From assembly GCA_007121455.1 (NCBI GenBank), contig SKKN01000031.1, positions 1-36,260 on the forward strand: a stretch of 36,260 nucleotides of DNA, given 5' to 3'. The translations under genes were made by a program, and so were the position numbers. This document shows positions 16,245 through 24,432 of this stretch, piece after piece. Source of the stretch: Gemmatimonadota bacterium (GTDB lineage: Bacteria > Gemmatimonadota > Gemmatimonadetes > Longimicrobiales > Gaopeijiaceae). How positions within the stretch are numbered: position 1 is the first letter of the stretch; every line of letters begins with the position of its first letter. Below the pieces are notes generated by a model, which did no database searches, was not told where the DNA came from, and saw nothing but the letters and a program-made list of their open reading frames with translations.

Positions 16245-17105
16245 ATGATGATGACCCGAGCCGTTCACCCGCAGGCCACGTCCTCCGACCGCCGTGCTCT
16301 CGGCTGCGGCATCCGCGGTGCTGCGTTCCGGGCCATGGGCGGGCTCCTCCTCCCGCTCCTCGTCCTCTCCTGCGCGTCCGATCCGGACCCGGAGAGAATC
16401 ATCGAACGGTCCATCGAGGCGCACGGGGTCGACGCTCTGAGCGATGCGAAGGTGACCTTCGATTTTCGCGGCCGGCAGTTCGCGGTCACCCACCAGAACG
16501 GCTGGTTCCGGCAGGAGCGGAGGTACGAAGCGGATGGAGCACATGTGCGGGAGGTGTTGACGAACGAAGGCACGTTCAGGGAGATCGACGGTGCCCCGGT
16601 GCCGCTGACGGACTCGGAGCGGTCTTCGGTGGAAACAGGGGTGAACTCCGTCCTCTACTTCGCCTTCCTCCCATTCCGCCTCGACGACCCCGCAGTGATT
16701 GCCCGCTACCTCGGCGAGGAGATCGTCGACGGAGAGCGCTATGACCGGGTCGAGGTCACCTTCCGTCCCGAGGACGGGGGGCGGGACTGGGAGGACCGCT
16801 TCCTCTACTGGTTCCACCAGGGTGAGGGGACGCTCGATTACCTGGCCTACCTCTATCACGTCGGGGACGGCGGTACCCGCTTTCGGCGCGCAGTGAATCG
16901 GAGGCTGGTCGACGGGCTCGTGGTCCAGGATCATGAGAACTTCGTCGCCCCGGGAACGGACACGCTCGAGGACTACGGCCGACTGTACGAGGAAGGCGCG
17001 CTCGAGTGGGTTTCGGACATCGAGCTCGAAAACGTGCGGGTGGAGCCTCCGCCCGAGGGATTCCCGGACGACGCCGAGGCCCCCCGGGCCCCTGCGACCC
17101 TTTGA
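16245..17105 (+). CDS. DUF6503-like lipoprotein
   Basis: A 286-residue predicted lipoprotein with a signal segment (GGLLLPLLVLSC) and lipobox Cys at about residue 44. The mature part begins ERIIERSIEAHGVDALSDAKVTF. It contains the pattern RVEVTF...DRFLYWF...LDYLAYLYH...GTRFRRAVNRR, which matches DUF6503-type proteins; the fold is probably a beta-rich lipid-binding-like barrel (inference). ATG at 16245 has GAGAGG nearby. Starting instead at an internal ATG (16335) would leave a more usual signal-peptide length, so the long N-terminus is uncertain. Convergent with the metal ATPase gene 33 nt downstream. Function unknown. Confidence 0.78.
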   Translation: MMMTRAVHPQATSSDRRALGCGIRGAAFRAMGGLLLPLLVLSCASDPDPERIIERSIEAHGVDALSDAKVTFDFRGRQFAVTHQNGWFRQERRYEADGAHVREVLTNEGTFREIDGAPVPLTDSERSSVETGVNSVLYFAFLPFRLDDPAVIARYLGEEIVDGERYDRVEVTFRPEDGGRDWEDRFLYWFHQGEGTLDYLAYLYHVGDGGTRFRRAVNRRLVDGLVVQDHENFVAPGTDTLEDYGRLYEEGALEWVSDIELENVRVEPPPEGFPDDAEAPRAPATL

Positions 17106-17138
17106 ACGGATCGTCGACGCGGGGGAGGGGATCCCGAC

Positions 17139-19307
17139 CTACGACCCTGCCGGTCGAAGCCGCGCGAGTCGGAGCGCGTTCAGGGTCACGAGGAGTGAGA
17201 CGCCGAGGTCCCCGACCACGACGGCGGTGATCAGCGAGACCATTCCGAGCGGGACGCCCAGAGCGAGGACCGCCTTGACCAGAATCGCGGTGGCGATGTT
17301 CTGACGGATCACGGTACCCGCACGGCGGGAGAGGTGGCGAAGGTATCCGAGGCGCACCAGGTCGTCGCCCATGAGCGCGATGTCCGCGGTCTCCAGGGCC
17401 GTGTCACTCCCCGCGGCGCCCATCGCGATGCCGACCGTCGCGGCGGCGAGCGCTGGAGCATCGTTCACCCCGTCTCCCACCATCGCGACGGTGCCGTGGG
17501 CCCGCTCGAGCTCCTTCACCGCCTTCACCTTCTCCTCGGGGAGGAGGTTCGCCTGGAAGGAGTCCACTCCGATCTCTCTCCCGACCGCCTCCGCCGTCTC
17601 CGTCCGGTCCCCGGTGAGGAGCACGATCGGGCCCACGCCGAGCCTCCGAAGCTCCCGCACGGCCTCGGCGGCCCCGCCGCGGATGGGGTCGGCGAAGGCG
17701 ATCCATCCGAGGAGTTCCTGGTCGCGCGCCACCCCCACGTAGGTCCCCGTCCCGTTCAGGAGGCCGGGCGGAGGATCCCTTCCATCCGCCACTTCGAGGA
17801 ACTCGGGGCGGCCCACCGCATGCACCACGCCGTCCAGGAGAGCCTGCGCCCCCATCCCCGTGGAGGCGCCGAACCCGCTCACCGACCAGGGAGCGTCGAG
17901 GCCCCGCTCTCCCGCGGCCTCGACGATCGCACGGGCGAGCGGGTGCTCTGAGCGCCCCTCTACGGCCGCCGCCCGTGCAAGCAACTCTTCCTCGGACACT
18001 CCGTCGAGGGCCAGGACCTGCACGACCCGTGGATGCCCAACGGTCAGGGTTCCGGTCTTGTCGAGTGCCATCGCCTTCACCTCGCCCATCGCCTCCAGGT
18101 ACATCCCCCCCTTGATCAGGACGCCGTTTCGGGCGGCGGCGGTGATGCCGCTCACCACCGCCACCGGAGTCGAGATCACCAGGGCGCAGGGGCAGGCGAT
18201 CACGAGAAGGGTGAGTCCGCGGAGGAACCAGGTGAGAAACGGAGCTCCGAACAGGAGCGGGGGCACGAGCACGAGGAGAACCGCGGCCACGGTCACCGTC
18301 GGCGTGTAGTACCGAGCGAACCGCTCCACGAACCGCTCGCTTCGCGTCTTGCTGGCCTCCGCCTCCTCGACGAGCCGGATGATGCGCGAAAGAGCGCTGT
18401 CGGCGGCGGGCTTCACCACCCACATCCTGAGGAAGCCCTCCCGATTGATCGTGCCGGCGTACAGGTCGTCTCCCTTCCGCTTCACCACGGGCATCGACTC
18501 GCCCGTGATCGGAGACTGATCGACCGCCGTCGGCCCCTCCTCCACCACCCCGTCCGCGGGGACCCGCTCTCCGGGCCGAACCACCACCTCGTCGCCGGGA
18601 ACGAGATCCTCGACCGGAACCCGGACCTCCTCTCCACCCCGAAGGACCCGTGCCGCCTCCGGAGCGAGTTCTATGAGACGCTCCACGGAGGCCCGCGCTC
18701 GATCGACCGCGTAGTTCTCCAGCAGCTCGGCGAGGGCGAAGAGAAATGCGATCGCCGCGCCTTCCATGTACTCTCCGATGCCCACGGCGCCGAGGATCGC
18801 CGCGGTCATCAGGAAGTTCATGTCGAGCGAGAGGGTCCTCGCCGCACGCACCCCCTTCGGGAAGAAGTTCCATCCTCCCACGAGGGCGGCAGCGAGGAAG
18901 AACAGATCCGGAAGGCGCACCTCGTGGAGCGGAAGCTCGAAGACCGGCGGGCCGACGCCGGCGACGCGCAGGAGGATCGCGGCGGAGAAAAGGGCCATCG
19001 AACCGAACGCGATCCTGGCTTCTCGGCCGGTCCAACTCGTGGTGGGACCGCCGCCCCCTCTCTCGGTCCCGAGGGGGTGCGCGAGGTATCCCAGGCGCCC
19101 CACCTCGTCCTGAATCCTCCCGGAATCAGTCGCCGTTGGATCCGTCTCGACGGTCAGGATCCGAGCCACGGGGCTCCCCTGGACCTCTCCCACTCCCTCC
19201 AGCCTCTCGAGGCGGTGTTGAATTCTCTGGACACAGCTCGAGCAGTCCATCTCCGAGATGCGGAAGCGGAGGGTCGTCCGGCCCCCGTTTCGGCTACTCG
19301 CGGACAT
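17139..19307 (-). CDS. P1B-type heavy-metal ATPase (Zn/Cd/Pb exporter)
   Basis: Inner-membrane pump of 722 residues that exports divalent metal using ATP. It has an N-terminal metal-binding domain with MDCSSC (Cys22, Cys25). The membrane metal site is ACPCALVIS (CPC at 372-374), with TGE at 268-270, the phosphorylated DKTGT at 416-420, SEHP at 453-456 and GDGVND at 611-616. The last helix carries DLG (Asp700, Gly702), the D-x-G signature of the P1B-2 group that moves Zn, Cd and Pb rather than Cu. The ATG lies inside the end of the ArsR gene (14-nt overlap), so repressor and pump form one operon controlled from the promoter at 19654-19681. Confidence 0.96.
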   Translation of the reverse strand: MSASSRNGGRTTLRFRISEMDCSSCVQRIQHRLERLEGVGEVQGSPVARILTVETDPTATDSGRIQDEVGRLGYLAHPLGTERGGGGPTTSWTGREARIAFGSMALFSAAILLRVAGVGPPVFELPLHEVRLPDLFFLAAALVGGWNFFPKGVRAARTLSLDMNFLMTAAILGAVGIGEYMEGAAIAFLFALAELLENYAVDRARASVERLIELAPEAARVLRGGEEVRVPVEDLVPGDEVVVRPGERVPADGVVEEGPTAVDQSPITGESMPVVKRKGDDLYAGTINREGFLRMWVVKPAADSALSRIIRLVEEAEASKTRSERFVERFARYYTPTVTVAAVLLVLVPPLLFGAPFLTWFLRGLTLLVIACPCALVISTPVAVVSGITAAARNGVLIKGGMYLEAMGEVKAMALDKTGTLTVGHPRVVQVLALDGVSEEELLARAAAVEGRSEHPLARAIVEAAGERGLDAPWSVSGFGASTGMGAQALLDGVVHAVGRPEFLEVADGRDPPPGLLNGTGTYVGVARDQELLGWIAFADPIRGGAAEAVRELRRLGVGPIVLLTGDRTETAEAVGREIGVDSFQANLLPEEKVKAVKELERAHGTVAMVGDGVNDAPALAAATVGIAMGAAGSDTALETADIALMGDDLVRLGYLRHLSRRAGTVIRQNIATAILVKAVLALGVPLGMVSLITAVVVGDLGVSLLVTLNALRLARLRPAGS

Positions 19308-19647
19308 GATCCAACCCGGTGCGGAAGAGCGCGGCGATATGTTCGTCGTCGAGCCGATAGTACGCCATGCGGCCCGACCGCCGGAACTGGACGATGCGCA
19401 TCTGTCGAAGCTGACGGAGGTGATGGCTCACCGCCGACGCGCTGATGCCCACGACCGCGGCGAGGTCGCACACACAGAGCTCGCGACCCGCGAGCGCCTC
19501 CACGATCCGGAGCCGGCTCGGGCTCGCGAGCATCTGGAAGGTTTCGGCCAGGCGCGCCACGTCGACATCGTCGGCTTGCGCACCGAGCACCTCGGACACG
19601 GCCTCTTCGTTCACGAGCGGAACGTCACAGGAGTCGAGCTTCGTCAT
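19294..19647 (-). CDS. ArsR/SmtB-family metal-sensing repressor
   Basis: Winged-helix repressor of 117 residues expected to release DNA on binding Zn, Cd or Pb. ELCVCDLA gives Cys58 and Cys60, and Cys7 lies near the N-terminus. These match the CadC alpha-3N site, although the second N-terminal Cys (position 11) is missing. DEHIAALFRTGLDHVRE gives Asp101, His103, His114 and Glu117, the exact spacing of the SmtB alpha-5 zinc site. The recognition helix is SASAVSHHLRQL. I choose ATG 19647: a longer reading from 19674 would begin inside the operator and -10 box. The -10 box lies 6 nt before this ATG, so the mRNA is likely leaderless. The 3' end overlaps the ATPase gene. Confidence 0.95.
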   Translation of the reverse strand: MTKLDSCDVPLVNEEAVSEVLGAQADDVDVARLAETFQMLASPSRLRIVEALAGRELCVCDLAAVVGISASAVSHHLRQLRQMRIVQFRRSGRMAYYRLDDEHIAALFRTGLDHVRE

Positions 19648-19653
19648 GGGGAG

Positions 19654-19681
19654 AATATATGAATACATGCTCATACATCAA
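19654..19681 (-). promoter_or_regulatory. Promoter of the arsR-ATPase operon
   Basis: Minus-strand TTGATG (19676-19681) and TATATT (19654-19659) are 16 nt apart. Six nt separate the -10 box from the ATG at 19647, so transcription should begin at or next to the start codon. No ribosome-binding site is present, which fits a leaderless message. Confidence 0.6.
19655..19678. promoter_or_regulatory. ArsR/SmtB operator (imperfect 24-bp dyad)
   Basis: The dyad has outer AT/AT and core TATGA (19658-19662) / TCATA (19671-19675) arms, centred at 19666.5. It lies between and over the -35 and -10 boxes. Position and TGA-N-TCA style fit SmtB/CadC-family operators, so binding would block the promoter. It could also affect the divergent gene at 19748. 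Confidence 0.6.
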
Positions 19682-19747
19682 TGGGTGAGTCGGCGGCCAT
19701 TCGCGTCAGGCGGAACCCAACTGGCAGGCACCGTGTATCCGGCCTTG

Positions 19748-20119
19748 ATGCGAATGGAAAATCAGTACGGCACCTCCGTCTTCAGGCTCACCCTCGTGGT
19801 GGCCGCAGCGGTCTTCGCCTTCTCGGGCGTCGTCGCACCCGCGCTTCATATCGCGGGGAGCGGCGACGACGTGACGGAGATCGCCGGGTGGGCTTTTTCC
19901 GGGTCCACCCATGACGATTCTGGACATTCGCACTCGGAGCCGGACGACCATCTCGACTGCCTGACCTGCAAAGTCCTGAATCTCCCGGCCTCCGTCGGCG
20001 TCCTCCCCCACACCACCCAGCCCCCGCGACCGGGGTCCCTCGACCGACCGGTCGAAAGCCCCGGCGTGGAAGGGCCGATTCCCACCGACCATCGCCCCCG
20101 AGCTCCGCCGGCTTCCTGA
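19748..20119 (+). CDS. DUF2946-like metal-associated membrane protein
   Basis: A 123-residue protein with one N-terminal membrane/signal segment (about 11-32, LTLVVAAAVFAFSGVVAPAL). A His/Asp-rich patch follows (GHSHSEPDDH, His60, His62, His68), with Cys71 and Cys74 in DCLTC, and then a Pro-rich tail. A short membrane helix followed by His residues and a C-x2-C fits DUF2946-type proteins, which often lie beside metal-linked TonB receptors. No clear ribosome-binding site precedes ATG 19748 or 19754. It lies divergent from arsR and about 100 nt before the receptor gene. A metal-relay role is an inference. Confidence 0.65.
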   Translation: MRMENQYGTSVFRLTLVVAAAVFAFSGVVAPALHIAGSGDDVTEIAGWAFSGSTHDDSGHSHSEPDDHLDCLTCKVLNLPASVGVLPHTTQPPRPGSLDRPVESPGVEGPIPTDHRPRAPPAS

Positions 20120-20220
20120 CCCGCAGCTCACATCCATTGCGGAGCCGCTTCGTCGAAGTGCTCTTCCGCGAAATCCGGTAGCCGGGGCTCTCACCCCGGA
20201 TGTTCTGGAGAGGGTCGGGA

Positions 20221-22632
20221 ATGATGGTGCATGTCAGAAAGCATTCCGGGTACACACACAGGTCGGCCGCCTGGGCACGCTCCGCCGTGCTCCTGGCACT
20301 TCTGATCGCCCCCCTGACCCTCGGTCCAGCCTCCGCCGCATCTGCCGAGCTCGGGCCTCGCCCGGAGACAGGGGTGCTGCGGGTGCTGGTAGTGGATGAG
20401 GAGACCGGTCAGCCACTGTCCGGCACGACGGTCCGGATCCGGCAGGTCGACCGGACCGGCATTACGGACCGGGACGGTATCGTCGTCTTCGAGGGCCTCG
20501 CGGGGCGCTCCTACAACGTCACGGCGCAGCGGCTCGGCTACATCGACTCCGAGGAGCAGGTCGCCGTGGAGTCGGACGGGGTCGCCACCCTCGAGATCGC
20601 CCTCACCTCCACGCCCCTCGACATCGCGGGCATCGTCGTCACCGGCACCGGGAGGGAACGCCGGGCGGGGGACGTCTACCGTCCCACGACCTCGATGTCC
20701 GGTGCGGAGCTCCAGCGAAACCTGGAAAGCAGCGTACCGGCGACCCTGGAGAACGTCCCCGGGTTCGCGATGCAATACAACGGGCCGGGTGCGGCCAGCC
20801 CGTCGATCCGGGGAATGAGCGGAGACCGTGTCCTCATGCTCGAGGACGGCAACCGCACCGGGGACCTGTATCAGAGCGGATCGGACCACGGCGTCATGGT
20901 GGAGCCCCTTACGGCGCAGCGGATGGAGGTCGTCCGTGGACCGGCCACGCTCCTCTACGGCTCGAATGCGCTCGGCGGCGTCGTCAACGTGATCCGGGAC
21001 GACGTTCCCCGCTCGCTCCCCTCCCAAGTGCAGGGCACCGTCTCGTCCCAGTTCGAGTCCGTGAACGACGGGGCGGGAGGCAGCGTCGTGCTCCTCGCAC
21101 CCGCCGGACCCCTCGCGCTACGCGGGGAGGTCTCCGGCCGGAACATGGGCTCCACCCGAACACCGGCCGGCCCCCTAGACGGGACGGACATGGAGGCGTA
21201 CAACGCCAGCGCAGGGGCGAGCTTCGTGGCGGACTGGGGCTACGTGGGCGGCGCGTTCCGGTACTACGACAACCTCTACGGGGTGCCGGGCGAGTTCAAC
21301 GGAGAGCTCATCCCCGGCGGCCATCCGGGCGGCGTGGACATCGACACCCGGCGGACGAGCGGCCGTCTCCGCGCGGCGATCACCGAGCCCCTCCTCGGGT
21401 TCTTCGAGTCCGTGGAGATGCAGGCGAACGTGACCCGGTACGTCCACGACGAGATCGAGGGGACGGTCGGCGGGGAGCAGGTTCTGGGCGCCCGCTTCGA
21501 CCAGACCACCCGCGACGTGAGCCTTCTCGCACATCACGACCACACCCATCACGACCATGAGGGACCGGAGATCCGGCTCGAAGGTGCGCTTGGCCTATCC
21601 TACGAACACCGGGACCTGTGGGCGGGGGGGACGTCCCCGGGAACCCGGTCGGGAGAGGAAGGAACCCTCTCGGCCTTCGTCTTCGAGGAGTTCGGGTGGG
21701 AGCCGTTTCGTGTTCAGGCCGGCGTCCGCTACGACCACCGCCGTACGACGCCCGAGACGACCGATTCGATCGTCGTGCGGACACGGGAGCGCAGGATCAG
21801 CAAGCCCGTGGCGTCTCGGAGCTTCGGTTCGGTGTCGGCCTCGCTCGCAACGCTCTGGGAGGTCTCGCCGGAGTGGACGGTCGGTGGCAGCGTGGCCCGC
21901 TCCGTGCGAAACCCCGCGATCGAAGAACTTTTCTCCGACGGTCCGCACCTCGCGGATTTCTCCTTCGACATCGGAAGTCCCGACCTCGATCCCGAGGTGG
22001 GGCTCGGATTCGACCTCTTCCTCCGGGGCACCCGCCCGGACCTGAGCGTGGAGCTGGCCGCCTTCTACAACCGGGTCGATGGCTTCATCAACTACCTGCA
22101 GACGGGAGAGACCGTGCGGGTGATCCGGGAAGGAGTCGCTCCCCGCGTCACGCCCGTCTATGAGGCGAGGAGTGATGACGCAGACTTTATGGGGGCCGAG
22201 GGTCGTGTGCAGTGGGAAGTGCTTCCGCGAACGGTGCTCGACGCCACCGCCAGCTACACCCGTGCGTGGCGGCGGGCCGATTCCGACCCCCTCGCATTCA
22301 TCCCTCCCCTTTCCGGCCGTGTCGAGGTCCGGTACGAGGGCCGGACATTCACCGGCTCGCTCGGGATCAATGGGGCGGCCGCACAGGACCGCGTTCCCAC
22401 GCCGGTCCGGGTCGGCGACTCCACGGTGGATCCACAGGAGACCACCGCCGGATACGGACTCCTGAACGCGAGCGTGGGTTGGCGCCACGAGGGGGCGTTC
22501 CTGAACCACAGCCTCACCCTGCAGGCGAAGAACCTCACCGACCGTGAGGCGCACGACCACCTCTCCCGGATCAAGGACATCGCGCCGAAGCCGGGACGAA
22601 ACCTGCAGCTCACCTATCGAGTGCACTTCTGA
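20221..22632 (+). CDS. ZnuD-like TonB-dependent receptor
   Basis: Outer-membrane active importer, about 803 residues. A signal peptide (to about 42, ending ASAASA) is followed by a carboxypeptidase-like beta domain (52-130). The plug contains RGMSGDRVLMLEDG, SDHGVMVEPLTAQRMEVVRGPATLLYG and NALGGVVNV. A 22-strand barrel ends in NLTDREAHDHLSRIKDIAPKPGRN and terminal Phe. The plug and the KDIAPKPGR ending resemble the zinc receptor ZnuD. A predicted extracellular loop carries HHDHTHHDH (438-446), like ZnuD's His-rich loop. ATG 20221 is chosen because GGAGAGG (20207-20213) lies 7 nt upstream; the longer reading from 20200 would overlap it. Zinc is the likeliest substrate; copper or a chelate is possible. 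Confidence 0.9.
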   Translation: MMVHVRKHSGYTHRSAAWARSAVLLALLIAPLTLGPASAASAELGPRPETGVLRVLVVDEETGQPLSGTTVRIRQVDRTGITDRDGIVVFEGLAGRSYNVTAQRLGYIDSEEQVAVESDGVATLEIALTSTPLDIAGIVVTGTGRERRAGDVYRPTTSMSGAELQRNLESSVPATLENVPGFAMQYNGPGAASPSIRGMSGDRVLMLEDGNRTGDLYQSGSDHGVMVEPLTAQRMEVVRGPATLLYGSNALGGVVNVIRDDVPRSLPSQVQGTVSSQFESVNDGAGGSVVLLAPAGPLALRGEVSGRNMGSTRTPAGPLDGTDMEAYNASAGASFVADWGYVGGAFRYYDNLYGVPGEFNGELIPGGHPGGVDIDTRRTSGRLRAAITEPLLGFFESVEMQANVTRYVHDEIEGTVGGEQVLGARFDQTTRDVSLLAHHDHTHHDHEGPEIRLEGALGLSYEHRDLWAGGTSPGTRSGEEGTLSAFVFEEFGWEPFRVQAGVRYDHRRTTPETTDSIVVRTRERRISKPVASRSFGSVSASLATLWEVSPEWTVGGSVARSVRNPAIEELFSDGPHLADFSFDIGSPDLDPEVGLGFDLFLRGTRPDLSVELAAFYNRVDGFINYLQTGETVRVIREGVAPRVTPVYEARSDDADFMGAEGRVQWEVLPRTVLDATASYTRAWRRADSDPLAFIPPLSGRVEVRYEGRTFTGSLGINGAAAQDRVPTPVRVGDSTVDPQETTAGYGLLNASVGWRHEGAFLNHSLTLQAKNLTDREAHDHLSRIKDIAPKPGRNLQLTYRVHF

Positions 22633-22703
22633 GCTGCGGCACCACGGGACGAAGCTACCGACCACTTCGTCCAGTTCATCCAACCGAACGGAGGACCCAC
22701 AAG

Positions 22704-23894
22704 ATGCATCATGACCGCAGGCATGCTCGAAGCGCGTTCAGAACAGCGAGCGCATTCGCCCTCACGGGCCTTTTCGCCCTGACGGCATGTGACAGCGACC
22801 CCGTCGGGGTCAACGGCGACGATCCTCCCGACAACGGCCACGAGGATGCGGGGAGAGTCGAGATCCAGACCCGCGGCGCCGCCTCGGCCACGATCGCCGT
22901 GTGGTCCGACGGAGACGGTTGGACGGATGGGGAGGGCAACGCAATCACGGAGATCGAAGCGCCCGTCGACGTCGAGGGGGAGGGACTCCAGCCTCTCCGG
23001 GCCGGAGGCCAGAACGCGTCGCTCAGCGTCGTGTTCTTCAATCCCGACGGGTCCGAGGTGGAGATGAGCACCTTGAGCCGGGACGATGTGACCAGGGAGA
23101 GAGAGTGCACAGAGTATGAAGCGCGATACTATCCCACCACGGATGACGTGACCGCGATCGCGTGGCCGAACGTCCGCCATCCGGAGAGCACGAACGGCCC
23201 CTTCCACTTCGCGCACCAGCACGACGGGAATCTGGTCGGGATCTTTCACTGCGACCACATCCACTTCTATCCCGAAGCGCCGGGAGAGGTGGAGCTCGAG
23301 TTCCACCTCTGGCACATCGACCACAGCGACGACCACACGGACCCGATCACGATCCGGGTGCACGAGGCCGATGAGGCCGCGCGGATCGAGCTGCAGACCC
23401 GGGGCGAGGCCGGCGCGACACTCGGAGTATGGACGGAAGGTGAAGGCTGGGCCGACGCCGATGGAAATCCGATCACGCGGATCGAGGCCCCCCGGGACGT
23501 GGAGGGCGAAGGGCTGCAGCCGCTGGAAGCAGGAGGCTCGAACGCCTCCCTCACGGTCGAGTACTTCGCCCACGGAGGCAGGGAGGCCGACCAGGGAACC
23601 ATCAGTCGGGACGACGACACACGAGAGCGCGTGTGCACTCATGTCTCGGCCCGCTATACGGTAGAGGCGAACGAAGGCGTGCTCGCATGGCCGAACATGG
23701 CCCATCCGGACAACCCCGAGGGAGATGCGCAGTTCGTCGAGCGGGAGGACGGCACGGTCGTCGGCATCTTCCACTGTGACCACATCCACCTCTACCCGGA
23801 GTCGGCGGGCGAGGTGGATGTGCGCTTCCTGATCCACGGAGGCGAGCAGCCGATCAACCAGGCCGACCCGATCACCTTCGTCGTGAACGAGTAG
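22704..23894 (+). CDS. Duplicated His/Cys-motif lipoprotein, candidate zinc binder
   Basis: A 396-residue protein with a lipoprotein signal (lipobox LTAC, Cys29) and two tandem copies of one domain (about 50-222 and 226-396). Each copy runs IELQTRG/IEIQTRG, GEGLQPL, NASL, R-E-x-C, AWPN-x-x-HP and ends with GIFHCDHIH followed by YPE. The first copy adds HFAHQH and WHIDHSDDH, so it has more potential ligands than the second. I do not recognise a named family. The clustered His, Cys and Asp and the position right after a ZnuD-like receptor suggest a surface or periplasmic metal-binding protein. GGAGG-like purines precede the ATG at 22704. The gene is followed by a strong terminator. Confidence 0.8.
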   Translation: MHHDRRHARSAFRTASAFALTGLFALTACDSDPVGVNGDDPPDNGHEDAGRVEIQTRGAASATIAVWSDGDGWTDGEGNAITEIEAPVDVEGEGLQPLRAGGQNASLSVVFFNPDGSEVEMSTLSRDDVTRERECTEYEARYYPTTDDVTAIAWPNVRHPESTNGPFHFAHQHDGNLVGIFHCDHIHFYPEAPGEVELEFHLWHIDHSDDHTDPITIRVHEADEAARIELQTRGEAGATLGVWTEGEGWADADGNPITRIEAPRDVEGEGLQPLEAGGSNASLTVEYFAHGGREADQGTISRDDDTRERVCTHVSARYTVEANEGVLAWPNMAHPDNPEGDAQFVEREDGTVVGIFHCDHIHLYPESAGEVDVRFLIHGGEQPINQADPITFVVNE

Positions 23895-23895
23895 C

Positions 23896-23977
23896 CGGTA
23901 GGATCTACGCCGGCAGGGTGCTCACCGGCCCTACCGACGGTAAGGCGCCTCGCGGGAGCTCACCCGCGGGGCGTTTT
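23896..23977 (+). terminator. Rho-independent terminator after the metal locus
   Basis: The main hairpin has an 11-bp stem (23946-23956 with 23963-23973, one G-T pair), a 6-nt loop, and TTTT at 23974-23977. Just upstream, from 23896, a second hairpin is formed by CGGTAGG and CCTACCG with an inner GCCGG/CCGGC. Together they mark the end of the receptor/lipoprotein unit. Confidence 0.75.
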
Positions 23978-24066
23978 GCCGTCGGAGGGGTGCCATCCCT
24001 GAAACCCGCAGCGGCGCGAACGGTACGAACCGGTGTCCGCCCAACGCGTCCTGAACCGGAGAATCC

Positions 24067-24405
24067 ATGTCCACGCAACTGGCATCCCGCTCGTGCGAGC
24101 CCTGCACCGGATCCACGCCACCCGTCACCGGTGAGGAGTTGGAGCGACTCTCCGCCGAGCTCTCCTCCCGTTGGCACGTCGAGGACGAGCATCACCTGAT
24201 CGCCGACTTCGAGTTCGACGACTTCGTCGGCGCGCTCGATTTCACGAACCGCGTCGGAGCCGTGGCGGAGGAGGAGGGCCATCATCCGGAGATCCGTCTC
24301 ACCTGGGGCAGGGCTTCCGTCAAGATCTGGACCCACGCGATCGATGCGCTGAGCGAGAGCGACTTCATCCTCGCCGCCAAGATCGACGAGATCGCCTCCA
24401 CCTGA
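24067..24405 (+). CDS. phhB: Pterin-4a-carbinolamine dehydratase
   Basis: Dehydrates 4a-hydroxytetrahydrobiopterin, recycling the cofactor after phenylalanine hydroxylase turnover. The 112 residues match the family length. The active site is EEEGHHPE with His72 and His73, plus His90 in KIWTHAIDALSESDF. GGAG lies 6 nt before the ATG. The gene is alone: the phenylalanine hydroxylase it usually serves is not in this window. The first 20 residues are a non-conserved tail with Cys10 and Cys13. In bacteria lacking the hydroxylase, family members can act in molybdopterin or other pterin metabolism, so the exact role is open. Confidence 0.92.
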   Translation: MSTQLASRSCEPCTGSTPPVTGEELERLSAELSSRWHVEDEHHLIADFEFDDFVGALDFTNRVGAVAEEEGHHPEIRLTWGRASVKIWTHAIDALSESDFILAAKIDEIAST

Positions 24406-24432
24406 GATGAAAAGAGGGCGCCGGGGCGCAGG

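Noticed and set aside
20120-20220. Possible cobalamin or metal riboswitch before the TonB receptor
   Set aside because: Only about 100 nt, one 6-bp hairpin (20182-20199), and no recognisable conserved riboswitch box.
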